Shown: in pieces, positions 8,740 to 17,789 of the stretch
How the letters are laid out: the number at the start of each line of letters is the position of its first letter
Numbering within the stretch: position 1 is the stretch's first letter
NCBI RefSeq assembly: GCF_964028195.1
Contig: NZ_OZ034750.1
Location: 1,488,001 to 1,552,000, forward strand
Direction: 5' to 3'
Origin: Wolbachia endosymbiont (group A) of Pogonocherus hispidulus
GTDB lineage: Bacteria > Pseudomonadota > Alphaproteobacteria > Rickettsiales > Anaplasmataceae
Length of the DNA: 64,000 nt
The notes under the pieces: generated by a model
The model's database searches: none
What the model was told of the DNA's origin: nothing
The model's input: only the letters and a program-made list of their open reading frames with translations
Translations under genes and position numbers: made by a program

Positions 8740-8857
8740 AAGAATTTTCCCAAGGAATAGTACCTTAAGGGTCTCTTGGCAATTAAAATGAAGTCTGAAC
8801 GACAATTCATAGTATCTGTTAGGTTAACTTTTATAGCTTAAATTGAGAGGGGAAGTT

Positions 8858-10852
8858 ATGTGTCCTGTATTTTATTATGAGAACTTTAATGAGCCTGGCT
8901 TAGGTGATAATGGAAATCCTTTAAGAAGAAAGTTCAATACAATAGTTAAAGATTTAAGTGAAAATAAATGTACATATCAGGGAAGTATAAAGCTCATACC
9001 GAGTAAGGGTGGTATTAAATATCTTCGGGCTAAATTAAGTGATAAGGGTAGGTTGTTGTTCACATGGGTAAGGTACAAAAACGAAGATGTTTTTGTTATG
9101 TTAGAAGTAATTCCGGATCATGATTACAAGAGCTCGTACTTTTTAAGCGACGCAGGCAAAACAAAAAACATAGAAACAAAAGAAATGAAAGTTACAAAAG
9201 AAGGAGTCGTTGAAAAATCTTCTGGTACAGGCTCAGTTAAGATTAAAGATCTTCAACAAGCTCATTGGTTAGGTAAATTTATCACTTTTAGTGCAAAGCA
9301 AGAAGAAATTGTTGAAAATACTGGTAATCTACCTTTAATTGTTAGTGGATCTGCTGGTAGTGGAAAGACATCAGTGGCTTTGGAGAAGCTTAGGAAGATA
9401 GAAGAGGAGTTTAAAAAAGAAGAGAAGTGCGAGGGGGGCGAAAAAAAGAAAATTCTATATATTACCCAATCCGGAAGTCTCGTAAAAGAATCAAAAAAAT
9501 TATATGGATACTGTGATGAAGCTGCTGGTGAAATTCCGCAGCGAGTTGAGTTCTTATCTGTTCATGAGTTTCTTGAAAAAGTAATCAGGGAATATGTAAA
9601 AGAGAAAATAAAAGAGTGTGTAGAAGGGAGGAAGCCAGTCAATCAAAAAGAACTTTTATCTTGGTTAGAGAGTAATACACAAAAACAATCAAGTGAGAAC
9701 AAGAAGTCGACTATTCAAAGTACATTTTTATCGTTGTTCCGTGATGTTCAGGAACAATTTAGTAAGAAAGATGGAAAAGAGCTGATTAGTAAGAATGATT
9801 TTCTTTCATTATTTAACAACACACAAGAACAATTAAATAAAGTAGAAGGAAAGAAGCCGATCAATAGGAATGCATTTTTTTCATGGTTCAACGAAGAATG
9901 TAAGAAAGGTAAGTTTGAGAAGTACGCAAAAGAAGGAGATAAAATATTCGAAGAATTTGCGGCTGTGATTGGGGGAGGAGGTTTGTTGGGAGAAGAAGGA
10001 AAAAATCAATATGTTAATTTAAGAAGTAGACAAGCTATATTTCCTCAATTGGAAAGAAAAAAGATCTATGCCCTTTTTGAAGAATATAAGAAATTTATAG
10101 AAGGAAGTTCAGAATATTATGATACTAGTCTCATTGCTCATGAGTGTGTTGAAAAGGTGCAGGCTAATAAAGTTTATGATGCAGTTGTTGTAGATGAAGT
10201 GCAGGATTTGACTGAAAGCACATTAGGTCTGATATTAAAGAGTTTAAAAGACGAGAGTAACTTTTTATTATGTGGTGATGTTAATCAAGTGATACATCCA
10301 AGTTTTTTCTCTGTATCTAGGTTAAAGTCTTTTCTCCGCAAAGGTAGTGGCCATGAATTACGAGTTTGTACTCTTGAAAAGAACTACCGTAATAGTAAGC
10401 AAGTTATTGAATTAGCCAACCGTATACTACACCTTAAGAATTATTGTTTTGCTTCAGAAGACAAAATGACAGCAGATGAAAAAGAAGCTTTTTTCATAAA
10501 GAGTGATACTGAAAACACAGGTAATGTTGGCTTTATTGCTAAGGATAAAGAACAAGAAATAGCAGAAAAAGTACCTGAGTCCGTAAATTGGGCTGTTTTA
10601 GTCCTGGATGATGAGAGTAAAGAAGATGCTCGTAAATTGTTTAAAACTCCACTTGTGTTTAATATACAGGAAGCCAAGGGTTTGGAGTTTGAGAATGTGA
10701 TTCTTTACAAATTCACGTCCCATGAAGCTTATAATAAAGTATGGAATGTAGCATGTCCAGGTAAGAAAGAGATTGAGAGTACTATTGATAAAATCCGTGA
10801 TTCATATAACACAAAGGATGTTAACACTTCAAGACCTAAGAACCTGTCTTGA
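8858..10852 (+). pseudogene. UvrD/Rep-like helicase, C-terminus lost to an IS insertion
   Basis: I choose ATG at 8858, preceded by GAGAGGGGAAG. Superfamily 1A helicase motifs are in order: Walker A SGSAGSGKTS near residue 164, motif II VVVDEVQDL near residue 443, motif III GDVNQVIHPSF, motif IV EKNYRNSKQVIELANRI, and motif V EAKGLEFENVILYK. Between motifs Ia and II lies a long, Lys/Glu-rich insertion with imperfect repeats of a xxLLSWL / FLSLF / FFSWF kind. The frame runs into the IS5-family element at 10839, and the stop at 10850-10852 is IS sequence; motif VI (the arginine finger) is missing. Without motif VI ATP-driven unwinding is unlikely. Large UvrD-like helicases of this type occur in Wolbachia accessory regions. 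The role is unknown; nucleic-acid remodelling is inferred from the fold only. Confidence 0.75.
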
Positions 10853-11668
10853 AAAGAAATGAGAAAGAGAATATGATGAGATAAGTAAAAAATAGTAGGT
10901 AAAAATGTATCCAAGTGATATAAGTGACAAAGAATGGGAAATTTTGGAGCCAAGTGTTGCACAAGGTGCAGTAGGACGGCCAAGAAAACACAATATTAGA
11001 ACAATTATTAATGCAATAAGATACATAATGAAAGGTGGTTGCCAGTGGAGAATGCTGCCAAAAGATTTTCCGCCATGGAAAACGGTGTATGATTATTTTC
11101 TCAGGTGGCGTAATAGTGGCAAATTGGAAGAAATACACGATATGTTAGTAAAAAAGGTAAGAAAAATGGTTGGCAAAAATGAAATACCTTCGGTAGGAAT
11201 AATTAATCAGTGAAAACCACTCAAAAAGGGGATCCAGAGGATATGATGTTGGCAAGAAAATAAAGGGTAGAAAACGCCACATCATTGTGGATACAATAGG
11301 CCTAATTATTACAGCTGATGTTCATAGTGCAGGCATTCAAGATCGTGATGGTGCTCTAAATCTTTTTACTCAAGCTAAACGAAAAGCTCCAACGCTACAA
11401 AGGTTTTTTGCTGATCAGGGATATATTGGTAAATTGCAAAATTACTGTTTATTGAAAACAGGATACGATTACTAAAAAAGCAGCTGATGCTGTAGGATTT
11501 CAAGTTATTCCTAAACGGTGGATTGTTGAAAGAACTTTTGCTTGGCTTTCCAATTTTAGACGTATGAGCAAGGATTATTCCTCTTACTTCAAAAACTAAT
11601 ATCTCCTTTAATATGATTACTATTATGCTTGCTAAATTAGCTGCTTAGCTCCTTTCAAGACAGGTTCT
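10839..11668 (+). mobile_element. IS5-family insertion sequence (about 830 bp) with decayed transposase
   Basis: The ends are matching inverted repeats: AGAACCTGTCTTGAAA at 10839 and its complement TTTCAAGACAGGTTCT ending at 11668. TA flanks both sides (10837-10838 and 11669-11670), the TA duplication typical of IS5-family groups. The element separates the UvrD-like helicase from the oppositely oriented J-domain gene and supplies the stop codons of both. The transposase inside is frameshifted, so it can only be moved by a related enzyme in trans. Confidence 0.9.
10905..11648 (+). pseudogene. IS5-family DDE transposase, several frameshifts
   Basis: The first segment (10905-11213) begins MYPSDISDKEWEILEP and contains GGCQWRMLPKDFPPW, the N-terminal domain of IS5-type transposases. 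A second frame gives IVDTIGLIITADVHSAG, and RFFADQGYIG holds the second catalytic Asp. A third frame gives [20 protein letters not shown] with the catalytic Glu. The three parts lie in different frames, with in-frame stops at 11211 and 11473. Some IS5 groups use one programmed frameshift, but the number of breaks here indicates a dead gene. Confidence 0.88.
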
Positions 11669-12106
11669 TAGAGATTTGAATAAGAAGAATATTTTGAATA
11701 AGCAGTTACATTATTGTCAATTGACTGCTGCTTATTATAGAGTTTATTTCTGCGCTTATCATCTAAGTATTTTTGCAATTCTTCATAACTGCGACTCCAC
11801 AACTTACCGCGTAATTCTTTTATTAAATTATTTCTTTTATTGAGACCTTTCTCCAACGGCTCTATTATAAATTCTTCAAAAAATGGCTTATTTAATGCAA
11901 TAACCTTAAATTTCTCCTCCGCTTCTTTATTGTTTGGGTTTTTATCTGGGTGATATTTTAACGATAATTTACGGTATCGTGCATTGAACTCTTTCCTAAC
12001 AGTCTCAATGCCAGAATTTACCACATCCTTCATTCTGAATACCAAACATTAAAAACAACCGCTTAAAAGCGTGATACTCATTTTCATTCAAAATCTTTCT
12101 AGCCAT
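11668..12106 (-). pseudogene. J-domain (DnaJ-like) protein, frameshifted and cut by the IS
   Basis: The main open frame holds [20 protein letters not shown], the J-domain helix II plus the HPD loop that stimulates DnaK/Hsp70 ATPase. A better start is the ATG at 12106, reading [20 protein letters not shown] and then shifting frame near 12020-12040 before joining the J-domain frame. At the 3' end the stop at 11668-11670 lies in the IS5-family terminus, so the native C-terminus has been removed. The rest is Lys/Asn-rich with no further domain visible. It was probably a small accessory co-chaperone-like protein and is now inactive unless expressed from the internal ATG at 12045. Confidence 0.65.
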
Positions 12107-12750
12107 ACTACACCTACAAATTAACTAACTATTAATGTTCTATAATATACATATTTCCAAACTATGTCAATTATTTCATAAATATCTCTGGTAAAAATTA
12201 TTTCTGTTATGACTAGCATGATAAGTGTATGAAGCGACTAAAATTGTCATTACAGCGCTTAGTGTACGACAGTGCTCCAACATTTAGGGTTGCAGTTTGC
12301 ATGGCAGGCGGCGTCATCTGAGTAGCTGACCTATCCAAGCGGTGTCATCCAAGTAACTGACTACTTGGATCCAGTTTTACCTTATGATGGTGTCATAAAA
12401 GTAGCTGACACTGGAATCCAGACTTTAATTGTTATACTTGTAAATAAGTCTGGTGAAAATAAACGTTCATCTCAAAATGCAGTATTTTTGTTGAAATAGC
12501 TCAACTAGATCCAAGTAGTCAAGGCACTGGGATGACAAAGGAGAGCTACTCGGATGATACCTTTTTTCTACTTAGTTTGGGTTATGCAAGAAGTCTATTA
12601 TAATCAGGCTTTAAGTGTGCGGAAGTAATTTTTTGCATTAGAGTAAAAAATTTTTTCTATAGCTAATCAAAGTGGGATCAAGAGAAACTTACCACTTTCT
12701 TTACAAAGGGTTTGATGTTACCATTTGATGAACTATTCTGAATTTATTGA
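12107..12750. repeat. Spacer with dispersed palindromic repeats and a solo IS terminus
   Basis: Between the J-domain remnant and recR. Palindromic repeat units lie at about 12300-12420 (ATCCAAGTA / TACTTGGAT arms around a TAACTGAC centre, plus GTGTCAT...GACACTGGAATCCAG variants) and at about 12505-12560. At 12582-12597 lies TTATGCAAGAAGTCTA, the same terminal repeat that closes the element at 40421-41376, here without its partner. No gene was recognised. Confidence 0.7.
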
Positions 12751-13344
12751 ATGAACATTAACATAAAGAATCTAGTTCATGCTTTTTCTAAATTGCCAAG
12801 TTTAGGACCATCATCATCACGCAGGTTGGTTATACATTTACTCCAAAACAAAGAGAAAGTTATGCTACCACTTGTATCTTTGATTAAAGAGCTAGCAGAT
12901 CTTATAGTAGAATGTGAGATTTGCGGAAATCTAGATACTAAATCACCTTGTTCTATTTGTACTAACCCAAAACGTGACAACAAATTACTGTGTGTAGTAG
13001 AAGAATTGGGTGATCTATGGGCGTTTGAAAAAGGAAATATATATTCAGGTTTATACCATGTTTTGGGGGGCAGATTGTCTGCAATAAACGGCATAGGTCC
13101 AAAAGAACTTAACCTTGATACTATTCTGGAAAGAGTGACAAAATCTAAAGTTGAAGAGATAATTATTGCAATTAATCCGACATTAGAGGGTCAAGTTACT
13201 GCACAATATATAATTGAATTGCTAAAAAATTTGGATGTGAAAATATCACGTCTTGCTTGCGGCATACCAATGGGTGGAGAAATTGACTACCTAGATGAAG
13301 GAACGCTGAGGATAGCACTTACTTCAAGACAGGATATTAAATAA
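12751..13344 (+). CDS. recR: Recombination protein RecR
   Basis: 197 residues, the usual RecR length. ATG at 12751. The N-terminal helix-hairpin-helix ([17 protein letters not shown]) is followed by a C4 zinc finger, [16 protein letters not shown], and a toprim domain beginning [16 protein letters not shown] with the [11 protein letters not shown] segment. The C-terminal Walker B-like end is intact ([19 protein letters not shown]). RecR works with RecO (and RecF) to load RecA onto gapped single-stranded DNA during repair. The gene stands alone; in many bacteria it follows dnaX, which is not here. Both flanks are palindromic repeats or broken genes, so recR is a housekeeping gene inside an unstable region. 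No sign of decay. Confidence 0.96.
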   Translation: MNINIKNLVHAFSKLPSLGPSSSRRLVIHLLQNKEKVMLPLVSLIKELADLIVECEICGNLDTKSPCSICTNPKRDNKLLCVVEELGDLWAFEKGNIYSGLYHVLGGRLSAINGIGPKELNLDTILERVTKSKVEEIIIAINPTLEGQVTAQYIIELLKNLDVKISRLACGIPMGGEIDYLDEGTLRIALTSRQDIK

Positions 13345-13511
13345 TTATCACAGTCATTCCATTTCTTTTTAGCAAGCTATAAGTTTTTTACCATACTACC
13401 ACTACTTATAAAATACTAAATTTTAGTGACATACTTCAGCCTAAAAGGTTGCTTTACTAAATCTTGAAAACATTATATACTTAAAACATAATATTTTAAA
13501 GTGAGGGAGTT

Positions 13512-14409
13512 ATGTTAACTTTTGTACTAGATGGAGTACGTAATACTTATAATTGGTTAATCAAAAAATTAAGATCAACCGCTCTTGATTTCATTGCGTT
13601 ATTTAACAAAGAATATGCAGATAGTAAACGAATTGGATACATAACATTAAAGGATATAAAGATTGACTTAGGACTACAAGTGCCTATTTTAACAAAAAGC
13701 GATATTAATTTTCACAATATAGAAAGAACAGATTTATTAAAGGATATTATTATTAAACCTGATTTCAGCGAAATAATAAGAAAATTAAATCAAGACGAAT
13801 ATGCTCGATATAAGGATATTATTATTAAACCTAATTTCAGCGAAATAATAAGAAAATTAAATCAAGACGAATATGCTCGATATATCGATAACCTAAGCTT
13901 TATATTTCCATTAATGCTGGTGTATAAAAACTTTGTGCATAGTGACTGGGTATCTGATAAGTATGGTAATTCTGCACTAATAGAATTAATAAAAACTTGT
14001 GATAGTAGGAAAATCATGGAGGAAAAAATAGACTTATGGAAGGAAAAAGGAAAGTTAACAATAGATATCAGTTTGGACGCAGGAAGCTTGGCTTATATAA
14101 ACGGGATGTTTCCTTTAATACAAAAAGCTATTAAAAACAGGAGTTTTATAATTCAAAACTATTCTGGATTCTATGAAAGTGGAATTGAGCAACTAGTAAC
14201 TAGAATTCAAAGATTGTAAAAGTTTAAAGGAAACACAGGAAGTAATAGATGATCTTACACAAAATTACGTGCAATACATGGAAAGATGCATAGAAGAAAA
14301 AACAGGAATAAAAACTATCACATATGATCCATATGGTGTGTTTGATCCTGTAAGTAGCTTGAAAAACATTTCTATTAATGTGTTAGAAAAACATGGATTA
14401 CTTAAGTAA
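13512..14409 (+). pseudogene. Unknown protein, frameshifted near its C-terminus, with internal tandem duplication
   Basis: ATG at 13512 follows GTGAGGGAG. The main frame gives 235 residues and stops at 14217-14219. In the next frame a clearly protein-like continuation (CKSLKETQEVIDDLTQNYVQ, later GVFDPVSSLKNISINVLEKH) runs to TAA at 14407-14409, so one indel near 14212 breaks the gene. A 72-bp (24-residue) segment around KPDFSEIIRKLNQDEYARY is duplicated in tandem (13741 and 13813), with one clear Asp/Asn difference, so the duplication is recent. I recognise no family. The next gene, 68 bp downstream in the same direction, is a KAP-type NTPase; a functional pairing is possible but unproven. 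Confidence 0.55.
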
Positions 14410-14476
14410 ATGACTGTGATATAAGCCTGGCTCTTAACTTATAAAATACTATAATAAAATATAGTGTAAGAGTCTT

Positions 14477-15697
14477 ATGTGCTTTAAAAAATTTATATCG
14501 TTTATAACATTTAAAAAGAAAGAAATAGCGTCACCACTTAAAACGATGGCTTGGGAGAGTGATTGCCTAAACTATCAGCAATTTTCAGGCAAATTCAACA
14601 CTATAATTAAAACAATTGACGGGTCTTTTTCAATGATATCTTTGGAAGGATATGACGGATGGGGTAAGACGTTTTTTTTGAAAGAGTGGGTAAAAGATTT
14701 AAAGCAGCAAAATGAAGTTGTAGCTTATTATAGCGCATGGGATATCAATGCACTGGATCAACCACTTCCTTCTTTTTTAAATTTTCTATTTGAAGATTTA
14801 TTTGCATCGTATGAAGTAAAAAGAAGCGTTATACAACAGTTCAAGAACATAAACCAAGAACTATTTTCTCTAAACACACTAGGAAAGCTGATCAGTAAAT
14901 CTCCACTTGCTATGCTTTCCGTATTGCTTGACGCTACAAAAGAGGCTGATAGGAAAGATATTGGTTCTGTACTGAGAGAGTTGAATACTCTTCAAAGAAG
15001 AGAAGAAAACATTAAGGATTTTAAAACACAATTGGCAAAAGTAGTTAATAGAATTAGAAAAGACAAAAACATTTATATAATGGTGGATAATCTTGATGTG
15101 TGCCACCCTAAATTCGTTGTCGATTTTTTGGAATCTATAAAGTATATGCTTGATGTGGAGGGGCTGGTTTTCATTATTTCTGTAAGTAAAGATAAGAGCA
15201 ATGTGCATAAAGCCATTAGCACGATACTTGGACCAAATTTTGACCTAAAATCTTTTACTGATCTCTCTTTACATTTACCGAAGCAACCGATAGAAAAATT
15301 TACAAAAGAACTATTTGAAAATATTAAATTACCGAAAAAGTCAAAAAATTTGATTGTAGATAGTTTTATATTTTATGCAGAAAGCCTTTTACTATCGTTA
15401 AAAACAATAGAATACTGCGTAAAAAAAATAAAGCTGTGTCTTCTGAATTACACAAGAGAAGAATTACCTGCTCCAAATTTGTTTTCGTTTTTGGTAATAC
15501 TGCAATCAGTAAATACTGATTTGTATGAGGAGTTAGATTCCTCATGTCAAAGAGCATTGGAAAAAATTGAAAATGAATATAAATCTTTAATTCTAAATGG
15601 TCAAGAGGAATGGGAAAAACTTAAAACCTCTCTAGAAGCTGCTTTTGCAGAGAAGGAATCAAAAATTAACAAAGCTATAAAGAATATAATATTTTGA
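14477..15697 (+). CDS. KAP-family P-loop NTPase
   Basis: 406 residues with ATG at 14477. Walker A is GYDGWGKT at residues 58-65, preceded by the beta strand FSMISLE. Walker B is IYIMVDNLDVCHPKFVVDFL (199-218), which matches the KAP signature hhhDDLDRC.P..hhxxLE, with Asn in place of the second Asp and Val for the Arg. A basic, hydrophobic N-terminus (FKKFISFITFKKK) may touch the membrane. The C-terminal third is helical and ends in a charged coiled-coil-like segment (LEKIENEYKSL, WEKLKTSLEAAFAEKESKI). KAP NTPases are membrane-associated STAND-type ATPases; in bacteria they are sporadic, mobile and often linked to phage defence, but their biochemistry is largely unknown. A strong hairpin terminator follows. 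Family call good, function open. Confidence 0.78.
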   Translation: MCFKKFISFITFKKKEIASPLKTMAWESDCLNYQQFSGKFNTIIKTIDGSFSMISLEGYDGWGKTFFLKEWVKDLKQQNEVVAYYSAWDINALDQPLPSFLNFLFEDLFASYEVKRSVIQQFKNINQELFSLNTLGKLISKSPLAMLSVLLDATKEADRKDIGSVLRELNTLQRREENIKDFKTQLAKVVNRIRKDKNIYIMVDNLDVCHPKFVVDFLESIKYMLDVEGLVFIISVSKDKSNVHKAISTILGPNFDLKSFTDLSLHLPKQPIEKFTKELFENIKLPKKSKNLIVDSFIFYAESLLLSLKTIEYCVKKIKLCLLNYTREELPAPNLFSFLVILQSVNTDLYEELDSSCQRALEKIENEYKSLILNGQEEWEKLKTSLEAAFAEKESKINKAIKNIIF

Positions 15698-15702
15698 AAA
15701 GA

Positions 15703-15734
15703 TACCCTACCTTTGCATATACAAAGATAGGGTA
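15703..15734. terminator. Bidirectional hairpin terminator
   Basis: TACCCTACCTTTG at 15703-15715 pairs with CAAAGATAGGGTA at 15722-15734 around a six-base loop, with one mismatch. It lies between two convergent genes (KAP NTPase on plus, Ser-rich protein on minus), with only moderate T enrichment after the stem in each direction. It most likely ends both transcripts. Confidence 0.65.
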
Positions 15735-15742
15735 ATATTTGA

Positions 15743-16375
15743 TTAACGCCCCTTTACTATGTTATTACCTTGTTCAAACTTTCTGATTAATTCGCTTACA
15801 TTGACATTAGATAATTTTTTGCCTGCAGATTTGTCATTATGTGAAGCATCAGGTTTACGAAGGTCTTCCTTACTGTTACTCCTAGTAATATTACATCTGA
15901 CAATGTTTGAATTATTAGACTTATCGCTTATATCTGAAATATTACTTTTTTCACTGTACGAAGACGAGTTGCTCGACATATTGTCTAAACTAAAACGCTT
16001 TTTACCTTGATAGATTGGATTCCAATCAAGAGGATTATAAGCTTTAGCTTTTTTATCAAGAGTACTGCTACTAACATCACTGCATGAAGATATACCACTA
16101 TCCCCTGAATCGCGGCGTTGTTTGTTAGAAGTGCTATGAATGTTGTTTTCCATGAGTTTTTGCATTGTTGGGCCAAATGTTCTTCCAAGATTGCTACTCA
16201 CTGTTTTATTACTATCATTTGCTTGAAAATGAGGTGCATTCTGTTCAAAAACCGCTCTTATTCCAGCAAATTTAGCTTGGGAAGATTTCGGAGGAACAGG
16301 TGGAGTAACCATACCTTTTGAGTTTTCATTTTTAGGAAAAATTTTTGGATTATTTTTTTCTACTGTAGTATTCAT
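15743..16375 (-). CDS. Ser-rich disordered protein with eukaryote-type short motifs (candidate secreted effector)
   Basis: 210 residues, ATG at 16373-16375, no signal peptide or membrane segment. Composition is dominated by Ser, Asn, Asp and Lys; little globular structure is expected except perhaps helices around AKFAGIRAVFEQNAPHF and VSELIRKFEQGN near the end. Visible short motifs: PPVPPK at 25-30 (fits a PxxPx+ SH3-ligand pattern), RRDS at 87-90, and DSGISS at 92-97, which fits the DSG-phi-x-S beta-TrCP phosphodegron pattern. Such motifs are common by chance in disordered proteins. A second protein in the window (26574-27746) has DSGIDS in a similar Ser-rich setting. I infer a possible type IV effector; there is no direct proof. 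Confidence 0.55.
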   Translation of the reverse strand: MNTTVEKNNPKIFPKNENSKGMVTPPVPPKSSQAKFAGIRAVFEQNAPHFQANDSNKTVSSNLGRTFGPTMQKLMENNIHSTSNKQRRDSGDSGISSCSDVSSSTLDKKAKAYNPLDWNPIYQGKKRFSLDNMSSNSSSYSEKSNISDISDKSNNSNIVRCNITRSNSKEDLRKPDASHNDKSAGKKLSNVNVSELIRKFEQGNNIVKGR

Positions 16376-16444
16376 TTTTTTACCTCTAAACCTATTAACT
16401 AATAAAATTATAAACTTAGAGGTATTAATTTTGTAATAACAATG

Positions 16445-17719
16445 CTAATAGGTTACCGCAGTTTCAATAAGCATCACCAGAGGATTCTCTATATAATGCT
16501 TAAAGGCGTTTAAAAATTTTGCTCCTAATGCTCCATCAACTGTTCTATGGTCAACAGAAAGTGTTACTGTCATTATTTCTGCTATCTCTATTTTCTCATT
16601 CATAACAATTGGTTGTTTTTTGGATGCACCAACTGCCATTATGCAAGATTGCGGCGGATTGATTATAGCACTGAAGGCTTTTATACCAAACATTCCTAAA
16701 TTGGAAATAGTAAACCCACCTCCTTGAAACTCTTCAGGTTTCAATTTTCCAGATCTTGCTCTGCTTACTAAATCTTTCACTTCTTTTGATATAGATAAAA
16801 TACCCTTTTTATCAGCATTTTTTACTATAGGAGTAATTAGCCCATCTTCAAGTGCTACAGCGATTGAAATGTCTACATTCGAGTATTTAAGTATTTTATT
16901 ATCTATCCACGAAGAATTTATATCAGAAAATTTTTTCATGCTGAAAGCTGCAGCTTTTATGATTAGGTCATTAATTGTTACTTTGTTATTTTCATCTGCT
17001 GAGCTAATCTCGTTTTTTAACGATATTAACTTATCAACCTGGCAGTCTACAGTTAAATAAAAATGTGGAACATTCTGTTTGGATTCAGTCAGGCGCTGTG
17101 CTATCACTTGGCGCATGTTGCTTACTTTAACTATGGTATCTTCCTCGGAACTTTCAGTGCGTGTGCCACTACCTAAAGACTCCAACACATCAGCCTTAAT
17201 TATGCGACCATATGGTCCTGTACCTTTTAATTGCTGCACATTAACCCCTTCATTTTGAGCTATTTTCTTAGCTAATGGGCTTATTTTTGTTCTACCTTCT
17301 GTTGTCTTAGTATCTTCTTCTTTTCTAGATCCCAGTGTCAAGCACTGGGATGACATTGGAGGGTTGATTGAGGAATTGGATGGCACTGAGGGATTGGTTT
17401 CAACTTCTTTCTTAACTTCAATATTGGTAGCAGAAGCTGAAACATAGTTATCGAGTGCACTTCCATCTTCTCCTTCTTCCAGCATTAGAGCTATCAGTTG
17501 ATTGACAGGCACACCACTTGTTCCTTCTGTTACTAAAATTTTTGCTATGACTCCTTCATCTACAGATTCAAACTCCATTATGGCTTTATCAGTCTCTATC
17601 TCGGCAATTACATCGCCTACTTCAACTTTGTCTTGTTCTTTTTTATGCCACTTTACAATTTTTCCTCCAGTTTTGCTCATTGTCGGTGAAAGAGCAGGCA
17701 TTAATATTTCTATAGGCAT
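16445..17719 (-). CDS. pdhC: Pyruvate dehydrogenase E2, dihydrolipoamide acetyltransferase
   Basis: I take the ATG at 17719 (MPIEILMPALSPTM), because the upstream open frame has only a TTG. Domains: lipoyl domain 1-80 with lipoyl-lysine K45 in EIETDKAIMEFE; a linker; the E1/E3-binding domain at about 146-178 (ISPLAKKIAQNEGVNVQQLK, GPYGRI); and the catalytic acyltransferase domain with the C-terminal SVDHRTVDGA (HxxxDG active site). It transfers acetyl groups from E1-bound TPP via the swinging lipoyl arm to CoA, forming acetyl-CoA for the TCA cycle. The linker contains a dispersed palindromic repeat translated as MSSQCLTLGSR at about 122-132, tolerated because linkers are flexible. It stands alone here; E1 and E3 genes are not in the window. 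Confidence 0.95.
   Translation of the reverse strand: MPIEILMPALSPTMSKTGGKIVKWHKKEQDKVEVGDVIAEIETDKAIMEFESVDEGVIAKILVTEGTSGVPVNQLIALMLEEGEDGSALDNYVSASATNIEVKKEVETNPSVPSNSSINPPMSSQCLTLGSRKEEDTKTTEGRTKISPLAKKIAQNEGVNVQQLKGTGPYGRIIKADVLESLGSGTRTESSEEDTIVKVSNMRQVIAQRLTESKQNVPHFYLTVDCQVDKLISLKNEISSADENNKVTINDLIIKAAAFSMKKFSDINSSWIDNKILKYSNVDISIAVALEDGLITPIVKNADKKGILSISKEVKDLVSRARSGKLKPEEFQGGGFTISNLGMFGIKAFSAIINPPQSCIMAVGASKKQPIVMNEKIEIAEIMTVTLSVDHRTVDGALGAKFLNAFKHYIENPLVMLIETAVTY
17335..17364. repeat. Palindromic repeat inside the pdhC coding sequence
   Basis: ATCCCAGTGTCAAGCACTGGGAT is a near-perfect palindrome lying in frame in the E2 linker. The same unit occurs in spacers at 30567-30595, 56150-56175 and 56270-56300. 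It is translated on the minus strand as SSQCLTLGS and does not break the frame. Confidence 0.85.
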
Positions 17720-17789
17720 TGATTTTGCATTTAAAGATCTATTCAATTTTTAATTTACTCTTTATCTTATGTCAATCTAATCGTGAATT

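Noticed and set aside
8740..8857. IS terminus between the ankyrin scrap and the helicase
   Set aside because: No inverted partner or known end sequence could be identified.
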